Shown here: positions 42,864-51,774 of the stretch, piece by piece
How positions within the stretch are numbered: the stretch's first letter is position 1
Layout of the letters: the number at the start of each line of letters is the position of its first letter
Assembly (NCBI GenBank): GCA_038106145.1
Contig: JAYODD010000010.1
Location: 54,326 to 118,325, forward strand
From: JBFJKD01 sp038106145
GTDB lineage: Bacteria; Pseudomonadota; Gammaproteobacteria; Pseudomonadales; Porticoccaceae
Direction: 5' to 3'
Length of the DNA: 64,000 nt
Program-made: the position numbers and the translations under genes
The notes under the pieces: model-generated
The model's database searches: none
Seen by the model: the letters and a program-made list of their open reading frames with translations, nothing else
Told to the model about the DNA's origin: nothing

Positions 42864-45512
42864 TTAAACGTCCAGCGGATTGGGTTTTTCCGGGTCGATA
42901 CCCAGATCAACAATCGCTTTGGAGACTACGCTTTTCTCGATCTTGCCCTGCTGACACAGCGTGTACAGCGTAGCAACCACGATATAGTTGCGGTCCACCT
43001 CGAAAAAACCCCGCAATTTACTGCGCGTATCGCTGCGTCCAAAGCCATCCGCGCCCAACACAAAATAATCGCCCGGAATAAACGCGCGCAATTGTTCGCC
43101 GTAGGATTTGATGTAATCGGTGGCCGCTATCACCGGGCCGGGCCGTTCACTCAGTTGCTGGGTAATGTAGGGAATTTTTGCCTCGGCATCCGGATTCAGC
43201 ATATTCCAGCGCAACGCCGCCTGACCGTCTCGCGTCAGCTGATTGATGCTGGTGAGACTCCAGATGTCCGCGCTGACCCGGTATTGACTGGCCAGAATTT
43301 CCGCCGCCGCGCGCACTTCATTGAGAATCGCGCCAGCGCCCAATAGTTGCACCTTGAGTTTATTTTTCTTGCCCTCCGCCAGCAGATACATACCACGAAT
43401 AATGCCCGGCTCGGCGCCAGCCGGCATGCCCGGGTGCACGTAATTTTCGTTCATCACCGTGATGTAATAAAAACAGTTTTCCTTCTGCTCAAACATTCTG
43501 CGCAACCCATCCTGAATAATCACCGCCAGTTCGTAACTGTAGGCTGGATCGTAGGTACGACAGTTGGGAATGGTGTTGGCCAGCACATGACTATGCCCGT
43601 CCTGATGCTGCAACCCCTCGCCGTTCAGGGTAGTACGCCCGGCCGTGGCGCCGATCAGGAATCCCCGCGCCTGCATATCCCCGGCAGCCCAGGCCAGATC
43701 GCCAATGCGCTGAAAACCGAACATGGAATAAAACACATAGAACGGAATCATCGGGTAATCGTAATTGCTGTAGGCGGTGGCCAATGCCATCCACGCCGAC
43801 ATCGCCCCGGCTTCGTTAATACCTTCCTCGAGAATTTGTCCTTTTTTATCTTCTTTGTAATACAGAATCTGGTCTGCGTCGTGGGGCACGTAGCGCTGTC
43901 CCGCCGACGAATAAATACCCAGCTGGCGAAACATGCCCTCCATGCCGAATGTCCGCGCTTCATCCGGGACAATCGGCACCACCCGCGCGCCGATCTGTTT
44001 ATCCTTCACCAGATTGGAAAGGATTCTGACAAACGCCATGGTGGTGGATATTTCCCGCTTGCCGGTGGTTTCCAGCTGCTTCTGAAACAGCTCGAGGGGC
44101 GGTGTTTCCAGCTCCTGGAAATCGTGCTGTCGAGCTGGCAGGACACCACCCAGGCGTGCCCGCTGCGCGCGCATGTAGGTCAGTTCAGGGCTATCTTGCG
44201 GGGGGCGGTAATAGGGTACCTCCTCCAGCTTGTCATCGGGGATCGGCAGGCCGAAGCGGTCGCGAAAATTTTTCAGGCTTTCAATGTCGAGTTTCTTTAC
44301 CGAGTGGGTATCGTTGGCGGCTTCCCCAGACTCGCCCATGCCATAGCCCTTGACGGTCATGGCGAGAATCACGGTGGGATGGCCAGTGCTTTGCATTGCC
44401 TCGGCATAAGCGGCATACACTTTGTACGGGTCGTGACCGCCGCGATTGAGGTACATGATGTCCTTGTCGCTCAGACCCGCCACCAGTTCCGCCAGCTCGG
44501 GGTATTTGCCGAAGAAATGTTCCCGCGTGTAGGCCCCGCCGTTGAACTTGTAGTTTTGCAGCTCGCCGTCGCACACCTCGTCCATTCTTTTCTGCAAAAA
44601 ACCCTCTTTGTCAGCGGCAAAAAGTGGATCCCAGAAACGCCCCCACACCACCTTGATGACATCCCAACCGGCACCGCGAAACGCACCCTCCAGCTCCTGA
44701 ATAATTTTGCCGTTACCGCGCACCGGTCCATCCAGGCGTTGCAGGTTGCAGTTCACCACAAACACCAGATTTTCCAGTTGTTCGCGCCCGGCCATGGAGA
44801 TCGCGCCAAGAGTTTCCGGCTCATCGCATTCGCCGTCGCCGAGAAAGGCCCAGACCTTGCGATCATCCCGGGGCACCAGCCCGCGGGCGGACATATAGCG
44901 CATCACGTGTGCCTGATAAATCGCCTGGATCGGTCCCAGGCCCATGGACACGGTGGGGAACTGCCAGTAGTCCGGCATCAACCAGGGATGGGGATAGGAC
45001 GACAACCCGTTGCCATCCACTTCCCGCCGAAAATTATCCAACTGCTCTTCCGTGAGACGACCTTCCAGAAAAGAGCGTGCATAAATACCCGGAGAACTGT
45101 GCCCCTGGTAATAAATCAAATCCTCCAGGTGCTGGTCGTTACGCCCGCGAAAAAAATAGTTAAAGCCGACGTCGTAAAGGGTTGCCGCGGAGGAAAAAGT
45201 AGCAATATGGCCACCCAGGCCCTGGTCATTTTTGTTGGCGCGCACCACCATCGCCATGGCATTCCAGCGGATCAGCGAGCGAATGCGGCGCTCCATAAAC
45301 AGGTCGCCCGGCATGCGTTTTTCCTGGGCGACGGGAATGGTATTGCAAAACGGCGTGGTGATAGAACCCGGTAGAGGAATGGCCGCGGCCGTCGCGCGAT
45401 CCAGCAGCTGTCGAATCAGGAACGCGGCGCGCTCTTCGCCCTGATGTTTGATAATGGCTTCCAGGGAATCCAGCCATTCCTGAGTTTCGATTTGGTCCAA
45501 ATCCTGCTGCAT
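42864..45512 (-). CDS. aceE: Pyruvate dehydrogenase E1, homodimeric type
   Basis: E1 decarboxylates pyruvate with thiamine diphosphate and acetylates E2. The 882-aa protein matches AceE: GDGECDEPETLGA in the ThDP-binding region, IPFYVFYSMFGFQRIGDLAW, and the C-terminal GADGFGRSDTRSKLRGFFEVD. It is followed by aceF after 113 bp. Upstream lies a promoter with a palindromic spacer shared with the FabH-like gene. Confidence 0.97.
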   Translation of the reverse strand: MQQDLDQIETQEWLDSLEAIIKHQGEERAAFLIRQLLDRATAAAIPLPGSITTPFCNTIPVAQEKRMPGDLFMERRIRSLIRWNAMAMVVRANKNDQGLGGHIATFSSAATLYDVGFNYFFRGRNDQHLEDLIYYQGHSSPGIYARSFLEGRLTEEQLDNFRREVDGNGLSSYPHPWLMPDYWQFPTVSMGLGPIQAIYQAHVMRYMSARGLVPRDDRKVWAFLGDGECDEPETLGAISMAGREQLENLVFVVNCNLQRLDGPVRGNGKIIQELEGAFRGAGWDVIKVVWGRFWDPLFAADKEGFLQKRMDEVCDGELQNYKFNGGAYTREHFFGKYPELAELVAGLSDKDIMYLNRGGHDPYKVYAAYAEAMQSTGHPTVILAMTVKGYGMGESGEAANDTHSVKKLDIESLKNFRDRFGLPIPDDKLEEVPYYRPPQDSPELTYMRAQRARLGGVLPARQHDFQELETPPLELFQKQLETTGKREISTTMAFVRILSNLVKDKQIGARVVPIVPDEARTFGMEGMFRQLGIYSSAGQRYVPHDADQILYYKEDKKGQILEEGINEAGAMSAWMALATAYSNYDYPMIPFYVFYSMFGFQRIGDLAWAAGDMQARGFLIGATAGRTTLNGEGLQHQDGHSHVLANTIPNCRTYDPAYSYELAVIIQDGLRRMFEQKENCFYYITVMNENYVHPGMPAGAEPGIIRGMYLLAEGKKNKLKVQLLGAGAILNEVRAAAEILASQYRVSADIWSLTSINQLTRDGQAALRWNMLNPDAEAKIPYITQQLSERPGPVIAATDYIKSYGEQLRAFIPGDYFVLGADGFGRSDTRSKLRGFFEVDRNYIVVATLYTLCQQGKIEKSVVSKAIVDLGIDPEKPNPLDV

Positions 45513-45577
45513 TTTGTCATTGACCTTTATTGGGCATCACGAATATCGTCAGACTGGCGTCACCGCCATCCATATTA

Positions 45578-45607
45578 CCTAACTAAACCTGACCAGACCT
45601 AACCAGA
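45578..45607. repeat. Three imperfect 10-bp tandem repeats
   Basis: CCTAACTAAA, CCTGACCAGA and CCTAACCAGA follow one another directly in the predicted aceE 5' untranslated region. Purpose unknown. Confidence 0.5.
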
Positions 45608-45658
45608 CAGGCAATAAACCGGCGCGAGCTTGCCCCGACGGGGTACAGAAGGGGCTGC

Positions 45659-45687
45659 ATGATAATGTAGTTTTTCTACAAATTCAA
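45659..45687 (-). promoter_or_regulatory. Putative aceE promoter with TGTAG-N5-CTACA in the spacer
   Basis: On the minus strand TTGAAT (45682-45687) and TATCAT (45659-45664, 5 of 6 consensus) are 17 bp apart. The spacer holds the palindrome TGTAG-TTTTT-CTACA (45666-45680). The leader to the aceE ATG is about 140 nt. The same layout occurs at 708-736. Confidence 0.6.
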
Positions 45688-45792
45688 TCGGTAACCACCG
45701 CCAAGAGTTGCTACGCCGACCCCGAATAATAGACCAATTTTGCTGTAATACCGCTATATTTACCGCGCTTTATCCGATTAGCCCGGAAAATA

Positions 45793-45817
45793 CAAATATA
45801 GTTAAACTACATATTTG
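45793..45817. repeat. Nested palindrome upstream of aceE
   Basis: CAAATAT and ATATTTG flank an inner AGTT-A-AACT. The AT-rich dyad lies between the end of the M16 protease gene and the aceE promoter. It could be an operator or a weak terminator. Confidence 0.4.
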
Positions 45818-45844
45818 CGACCATTCTCACCCTGCCCACCACGA

Positions 45845-48841
45845 TTATTGGGGATAGCGGTAGTAACCATCGTTTTCAGCCCGCAACCCATCGCGCCCGA
45901 TACCGGCATCCGGCAACGTCGCGTCCTGGGTGGTCAGCCACAGCCCGCGCCGCTTTCCAAGCAGCACCTCGCGATAACGGGCCAGCAGGTTTTCCCCTGT
46001 AGCAGCACGCACCTCGGCCCCCAGCATTTGACGAAAAGCAAAATCATCGTAGTTGAGGGTCAGCGATTCCTGATGCCTGCCAATTAATTCGGCAAGACTT
46101 TTCGGAAACTCTTCCACATGGGTTAATACGGACTGCCGGTGTCGCTCAATCTCCGCCGCGCTCATACTTTCCAGGGTGGTTGCGAACTGGTCGAGAAAAT
46201 CATCCACCTCCTTCATCAACGGCCCGCTTTTGGCCACCGGAGATTGCACGTAGAGCAGCAGGCCTGGCACGCGATGCAGCGGCATAATCCGGCTGCCCAC
46301 CACGTAACCCAGTTGTTTTTCCGTACGCAGGCGCGTGTAGAACGGCGCATCCAGCATATTTTGTAAAACCGCGAGTTCGGCCCGCTCCCGCAGGCTATCG
46401 GTTTCGGCCTGCACATACAGCACCACGCTACTGTCGGCATGTTGCACCGGAATACTGAGGCGCGGGGTCGCGCTGGCGCGGGGCAACTTGACGACCCGAT
46501 AATCGAGACTGGCGTCGCCCTCCGCGCCGATCCGCAATGCCTCCAGCACCGCCGCCACCATGCTTTCCACCTCGCTGCGTGCAAGGGCGCCGCCACCGTA
46601 AAAGCGCCCATGTCCGCGCCGGTAAAAGCTCTCCACATAATCCATTAACTCAACGAGGCTCACCGGCTCCAGCGCATCGGCCAAATCCTGCGGGCGCTGT
46701 GCGTCGGTCATTTGCGGTGGCAACTCGGTGAACAATTGTCTGATCGGCCACTGCTTGTCCATATTGCGCCATTCGCGAATCAACATGGCTTTGACCCGCG
46801 CAAAACGCGTGGCGTCCGCCTCCGGTTTGCGCAGCGCGGCGAGGATTTCCTCCAGCAGCAAGGGCTGCTTGTCAGTGTACCCTTCCAGCGTCAGCGTAAT
46901 GCCATTACTCGTCCGGGACAGGCCGAAATCCAGTCCCGCGAGGTGCGCGGGATAAACACGGGAGTTAAGCTGATCGCGCACCATGGCGAGATACAACTCC
47001 GTCAACGCGGCGTTGCGACGGCCCGTAGCCATCGGTGTGACAAGCTGCGCGCTAAACCCGGCTTTGGGGGACCCGAAATAGTTGTCCGCGTAGTGCCAGA
47101 CCTCGGCCCGCGGATCGTCGCGCACCAGTTGCGGCTTCGCCAGCAGGGCAACGGGATTGGTTTTTTGCCCGTCGACTGGCGCCGCAGCCCGATCCACATC
47201 GTCGGCCGATACGGACAAATAATCGTCCTTTTGCTTCTTTTCCGACAGACTAAACCGCTCGGGAATAAAGGGATTGGGCTCCGGCAGGCGCAACGCGGTC
47301 GTGGTGGCATTTTGCCAGGCGGCCACATCCTGAGGGGCCACATCAACGACTCGATAGGGGGCCCCGTAGCGCAGCGACACCCGATCGGTAGCAGTGATTT
47401 CCGGCGCCATCAGCCCAATCTGCACATTGCCGGGAACCAGATACCCAAGATAGCGCACGATTAATTCGGCGTCGTAATGGTCGAACAAATAAGGCCCGCG
47501 CACCGCTTCATGTGTAGGGTAATCGTGCATCGCCGAGCTCAGCCGCTGCACATAGCGGAGGGGTGGCTGTTTTTCCACAAAGCGAAATTCCACCTGCTGT
47601 AACTGCGCCAGCTCGCGATAGCGCCAGGGCACAACCCCCTGCGTACGTATTTGTTCGGCCCAGGCAAAGAACCGGGTCAAAATTTCAGCGTGGCGCGCCA
47701 CCCCCGTCGGCGTTAAACCAATGGTCACCGAAAAACCCGCGCCAACGCGGGAATCGTAAGCCAGCCCCGCACTCAGGGATTCCGCCAGACCCTCGCGTTT
47801 GAGATGTGCCAGCAAACTGTCCGCGCTCTCGTCACCCAGCAAATAACCGAGAAATGTCAGGGGTTTTTCCCGCCAATAAGTCGCTACGCTCGGCACCGGA
47901 AACAACAAACTCAGTTCGCGCTGCTCCTTTTCCGGCGTCATCAGCACTTTATAGGGTAGCGTATCGGTAAATAGTGGAGTCGCTACGCTCGCTATCGTGA
48001 CATTGTGATTGGGTATTGTCGCAAACCGCGTCTGCACCGCAGCTTGCAGCTCCGACAGGGATTCACGCCCCACTACAACCAGGGTCATCAGATTGGCAGA
48101 GTAGTAGCGGCGATAGAACGCGACCAGATCATCGCGTACCGGGCGTTCCGGTCGGTCAGCCAGAGTGGTTAGATCTCCGACCGAAAACTGTGACAGCGGG
48201 TGCCGTGGATTGACCAGCTCGCGCAAAACATCCCAGGCGCGGTGGCTGTCGTCCTTGATCTTCAGGCGATACTCGGACTCCACTGCATGTCGCTCCCGCT
48301 CCACGTAGGCGGCGTCAAAACGCGGCGCCACAAAAAACTGGGAAAATCGATCGAGAGCCGGCACCAGATGGGCGGCGTCAATATCAAAAAAATAGTTGGT
48401 CTCCTCGAGGCTGGTGTAAGCATTGTGGGCGCCACCGTGAGCACCGATAAACGCCTGATATTCTCCCGGCTCGGGGTATTTTTCGGTGCCCAGAAACAGC
48501 ATATGTTCGAGAAAATGCGCCAGCCCCTCGCGCTCTGGGGGATTTTGAAAACTACCCACCCGAACACTGAGTGACGCGGCACTCTTATCGGTGTCCGGGT
48601 CGGACACCAGCAATACGCGCAGACCGTTTTCCAGGGTTAGCGCCCGGTACTGGCGCTCGTCATTGGGGCTGCGATACACCGGTTCGGTGGCGCGGCCTGT
48701 GGTTGTCGCGATTTCCGTGGAGGAGCCACGCGACCACCACTGAGCATCCCCGACGTTTTGCTGCGGTGTCGGCCTGATATCGCAGGCGACCAGCGCCAGC
48801 GCCGCGCATACTAACCAGCAGCGGAACAACCAATATTTCAT
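45845..48841 (-). CDS. M16-family metalloprotease, lipoprotein (pitrilysin/insulinase-like)
   Basis: The ATG at 48841, with GAGGTG upstream, gives a 998-aa protein with a lipoprotein signal (LVAC, C20). The inverted zinc motif H-x2-E-H is HFLEH (H109, E112, H113), with the distal glutamate in AVESEYRL. Four M16 domains are expected, as in E. coli pitrilysin (Ptr), a periplasmic protease for small peptides. Here it is probably tethered to a membrane by its lipid anchor. Confidence 0.9.
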   Translation of the reverse strand: MKYWLFRCWLVCAALALVACDIRPTPQQNVGDAQWWSRGSSTEIATTTGRATEPVYRSPNDERQYRALTLENGLRVLLVSDPDTDKSAASLSVRVGSFQNPPEREGLAHFLEHMLFLGTEKYPEPGEYQAFIGAHGGAHNAYTSLEETNYFFDIDAAHLVPALDRFSQFFVAPRFDAAYVERERHAVESEYRLKIKDDSHRAWDVLRELVNPRHPLSQFSVGDLTTLADRPERPVRDDLVAFYRRYYSANLMTLVVVGRESLSELQAAVQTRFATIPNHNVTIASVATPLFTDTLPYKVLMTPEKEQRELSLLFPVPSVATYWREKPLTFLGYLLGDESADSLLAHLKREGLAESLSAGLAYDSRVGAGFSVTIGLTPTGVARHAEILTRFFAWAEQIRTQGVVPWRYRELAQLQQVEFRFVEKQPPLRYVQRLSSAMHDYPTHEAVRGPYLFDHYDAELIVRYLGYLVPGNVQIGLMAPEITATDRVSLRYGAPYRVVDVAPQDVAAWQNATTTALRLPEPNPFIPERFSLSEKKQKDDYLSVSADDVDRAAAPVDGQKTNPVALLAKPQLVRDDPRAEVWHYADNYFGSPKAGFSAQLVTPMATGRRNAALTELYLAMVRDQLNSRVYPAHLAGLDFGLSRTSNGITLTLEGYTDKQPLLLEEILAALRKPEADATRFARVKAMLIREWRNMDKQWPIRQLFTELPPQMTDAQRPQDLADALEPVSLVELMDYVESFYRRGHGRFYGGGALARSEVESMVAAVLEALRIGAEGDASLDYRVVKLPRASATPRLSIPVQHADSSVVLYVQAETDSLRERAELAVLQNMLDAPFYTRLRTEKQLGYVVGSRIMPLHRVPGLLLYVQSPVAKSGPLMKEVDDFLDQFATTLESMSAAEIERHRQSVLTHVEEFPKSLAELIGRHQESLTLNYDDFAFRQMLGAEVRAATGENLLARYREVLLGKRRGLWLTTQDATLPDAGIGRDGLRAENDGYYRYPQ

Positions 48842-48896
48842 ATCACCTCGGCAGATAACCATGGAATTCAACATTCGAGAAGCTGGGGGTCTGGCC

Positions 48897-49955
48897 TTAA
48901 ACCGTTTTCTCGTGCTGCGGCCAGGCGTTGTACAGCGCCTTGATCAGGGTCGCCAGGGGAATGGCGAAAAAGACACCCCAAAACCCCCATATACCCCCGA
49001 AAACCAGTACTGCCAGTATGATCGACAAGGGATGCAAATTGACCGCCTCCGAAAACAACAGGGGCACGAGAACATTGCCATCGAGAAATTGAATAACGCC
49101 GTAAATCACCGCCAGCCAGATAAATTCATTACCCCAACCCCATTGAAAGTAGCCGACAATCAGAACCGGCACGGTGACTACCGCCGCGCCGATATAGGGA
49201 ATCAGTACGGACAAACCCACCGAAAGGGCCAACAGCGCGGAGTAGCGCAAGCCCAGCGCAAGAAAGGAAAAATAGCTGACCACACCGACAATCAGGATTT
49301 CCGCCGCCTTACCGCGAATGTAATTGGCGATCTGAGCATTCATTTCATTCCACACCGCGCGCATTACCGGTCGCCGCTCTGGTAGCAAATTAGCAAACAT
49401 GGTGATCAGTTGTTGACGGTCCTTGAGAATAAAAAACACCATCAACGGCACCAGAATCAGATACACCAGCAACCCGATAAGATTGGGAAACTGACTGACT
49501 GAGAACGTGAGAGCCGCCTCCGCGAACTTGCGCGCCTCCGCATTGGCGTAGGTGGTAAATTCCACCAGTCGCTCCTCCGAAATCAGATGGGGATAGCGTT
49601 CGGGCAGCAGCTGCAAAACTTCCTGCCCGCGCTTGAGCATGCCGGGGATTTCAGCTAACAGATTGCTGGATTGGTGAATAACCATCGGCACCAGAAAAAT
49701 CAACACCAGTACAAACAGCCCAACAAACGCGGTGAACACGACAACCACTGCCAGCACATGGGGCACGCGCCAACGCTTCAGGAAATTGACCGCACCCTGC
49801 AACAGGAAGGCAAATCCCAGCGCGGCAATTATCGGTGCCGCAATGCCACCCATGGTGATCACTAACACCAGCCCCGCCAACAGTAAAAGCAGTAACAACA
49901 CCGCCTCTTCGTCGGCAAAATACCGGTTAACCCAGGTTTCCACCACTCGCCACAT
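48897..49955 (-). CDS. AI-2E/PerM family transporter
   Basis: The 352-aa protein has about eight hydrophobic helices in the family pattern, including the conserved C-terminal PYIGAAVVTVPV region and FGGIWGFWGVFFAIPLATL. PerM-like proteins are putative permeases; some export autoinducer-2 or act as sodium/proton antiporters. PerM commonly lies beside bepA, as here (divergent). Confidence 0.85.
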   Translation of the reverse strand: MWRVVETWVNRYFADEEAVLLLLLLLAGLVLVITMGGIAAPIIAALGFAFLLQGAVNFLKRWRVPHVLAVVVVFTAFVGLFVLVLIFLVPMVIHQSSNLLAEIPGMLKRGQEVLQLLPERYPHLISEERLVEFTTYANAEARKFAEAALTFSVSQFPNLIGLLVYLILVPLMVFFILKDRQQLITMFANLLPERRPVMRAVWNEMNAQIANYIRGKAAEILIVGVVSYFSFLALGLRYSALLALSVGLSVLIPYIGAAVVTVPVLIVGYFQWGWGNEFIWLAVIYGVIQFLDGNVLVPLLFSEAVNLHPLSIILAVLVFGGIWGFWGVFFAIPLATLIKALYNAWPQHEKTV

Positions 49956-50213
49956 AGTTACCTTCCCGTACTTAGTGATTTTTCCCGCACTGGGTTACTA
50001 TTACGCAGGGGTTGTTTTCAGACTTTTTCATTCGGTGCGCAGGTATTCCGGTAGTCTGCACCGGCCGTTTCACCGGTGCAACCAGCAACGCTCGCCCGCG
50101 CCGAGTAAAAACCTCCACCCCTGCAATGAACCCCCGCGCCCGGAATCTGTCGAAAGCCCGCACACGATAGGTTAGTATCGGACTGTATATGTTACCGGAT
50201 TAGAAATAGCAGC

Positions 50214-51680
50214 GTGTTATCTATTCTTGCCAATCCCCGCACCACCCTCGCGCTCATCGTCGGACTAGTCCTGACCGTGAGTGCGAGCCCGCTGCGTGCG
50301 GCCAACGACATTCAACTCCCGATTCTCGGCGACACGTCGTCGGGCGTGATTTCCCAACAACAGGAATATGAACTGGGCCGCGCCTGGTTACAGTTATTTC
50401 GCAGTCGGGTACCCACCCACCGCGACCCGCAGCTCCAGGACTACCTCGAACAGTTGTTGTTTAAGCTGTCCACCCATAGCGAACTCTCGGACCACCGTCT
50501 CGATCTGATTATCGTTAACAACCCCACCATGAATGCGTTTGCGGTGCCCGGTGGCGTGGTTGGCGTGCATACCGGCCTGTTTCGCTATGCCCGCGACGAA
50601 CACCAGTTAGCCTCGGTTATCGCCCACGAACTGGCGCACCTCAGCCAGCGCCATTTCGCGCGCCGCGTGGCGCAGCAACAAGCCAACACCATGCCCATGT
50701 TGGCTGGCATGCTGACCGGTTTGATCCTCGCCGCCACGGTCGGTGGCGACGCTGGCATGGCAGTGCTGGCCACCACGCAGGCGGCGGCCATCGAGAGCAG
50801 TTTGCGCTACAGCCGCCAGAACGAACAGGAAGCGGATCGGCTCGGACTGGAAACCCTGGTGCGCGCTGGAATGGATCCAAGCGCCGTAGCGGCAATGTTT
50901 GAACGCATGCTGATCGCCACCCGATATACCGGGCAGCGACCGCCGGAATTCTTACTGTCACACCCCCTGACCGAACAGCGGGTTGCGGACGCTCGCAACC
51001 GCGTCAGCAAATACCCCAAACGCCAGTACGAAGATAATCTCGAGTACCAGCTGATGCGCGCCAGGGCACTAATCGGCGTCGATCAAAATGCACAAAAATC
51101 GGCAAATCGTTTTAACAGCGAACTCGAAGGCCATAGCTATTCGCCACCCGCCGCCCGTTACGGTCTCGCCCTGTCGCTGTCGACTCTGGGTAAACACCAG
51201 GAGGCGCGAGATGCCCTGCGTCCACTGCTGGACAGCGAACCAGAACGTCTGACCTACCAGCTAGCGGCCGTGGAAATTGAACGCAACGCGGGGGCTAATG
51301 GCGCAGCGCTGGCGTTGATTCAGCCCCTGATAAAAACCCACCCGAGCAACTATCCACTGCAAATGGAACTCGCGGAAACACTGTTAAAAGACAACCAGTA
51401 CTCGGCCTCCCAAAAAATTCTGACGGAGCTGACCAGAATGCGCCCGGCGGATCCCGACATATGGTTTGATCTGGCGGAGACCAGCGGCCTGGCGGGGGAC
51501 ATTATTCAGGTACATAAGGCACGGGCGGAATATTATTTGCTGGTGGGTGTATTCGACAAGGCGCGGGATCAATTGACCTATGCGCAAAAACTGGCCGCAT
51601 ACGACTTCAAGGAATCCGCGAAGATTGCCCAGCGCCTGCGCGACCTCACCGCCATGGAAGAAAAAACCAAGAAATTATAG
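50214..51680 (+). CDS. bepA: Beta-barrel assembly-enhancing protease BepA
   Basis: BepA (YfgC) is a periplasmic M48 protease and chaperone that promotes LptD maturation and degrades stalled barrel proteins at the BAM complex. The 488-aa protein, from a GTG at 50214, has a signal peptide (cut near SPLRA), the HELAH zinc motif (H138-H142), EQEADRLG with the third zinc ligand, and C-terminal TPR repeats (about 300-470). Confidence 0.92.
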   Translation: MLSILANPRTTLALIVGLVLTVSASPLRAANDIQLPILGDTSSGVISQQQEYELGRAWLQLFRSRVPTHRDPQLQDYLEQLLFKLSTHSELSDHRLDLIIVNNPTMNAFAVPGGVVGVHTGLFRYARDEHQLASVIAHELAHLSQRHFARRVAQQQANTMPMLAGMLTGLILAATVGGDAGMAVLATTQAAAIESSLRYSRQNEQEADRLGLETLVRAGMDPSAVAAMFERMLIATRYTGQRPPEFLLSHPLTEQRVADARNRVSKYPKRQYEDNLEYQLMRARALIGVDQNAQKSANRFNSELEGHSYSPPAARYGLALSLSTLGKHQEARDALRPLLDSEPERLTYQLAAVEIERNAGANGAALALIQPLIKTHPSNYPLQMELAETLLKDNQYSASQKILTELTRMRPADPDIWFDLAETSGLAGDIIQVHKARAEYYLLVGVFDKARDQLTYAQKLAAYDFKESAKIAQRLRDLTAMEEKTKKL

Positions 51681-51774
51681 CGCTGTGGCTCTGCTTGTAG
51701 GTTAATCTCACCTTGCTGCTATTATCCCCTGCGCGTGGCGCCCTGTGTGTAAGGAACCTTCGGCTACAACCACC

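Larger units (their letters stand above)
45513..45844. other. aceE upstream regulatory region
   Basis: A 332-bp non-coding stretch between aceE and the M16 protease gene. It contains three imperfect 10-bp tandem repeats (45578-45607), the putative aceE promoter with its palindromic spacer (45659-45687), and a nested palindrome (45793-45817). No ORF here resembles a gene. Confidence 0.6.

Noticed and set aside
43347..45374. Long plus-strand ORF (675 codons) opposite aceE
   Set aside because: It lies wholly antisense to a clear aceE, has His/Gln-rich low-information composition and no recognisable domain; it is a shadow caused by codon bias.
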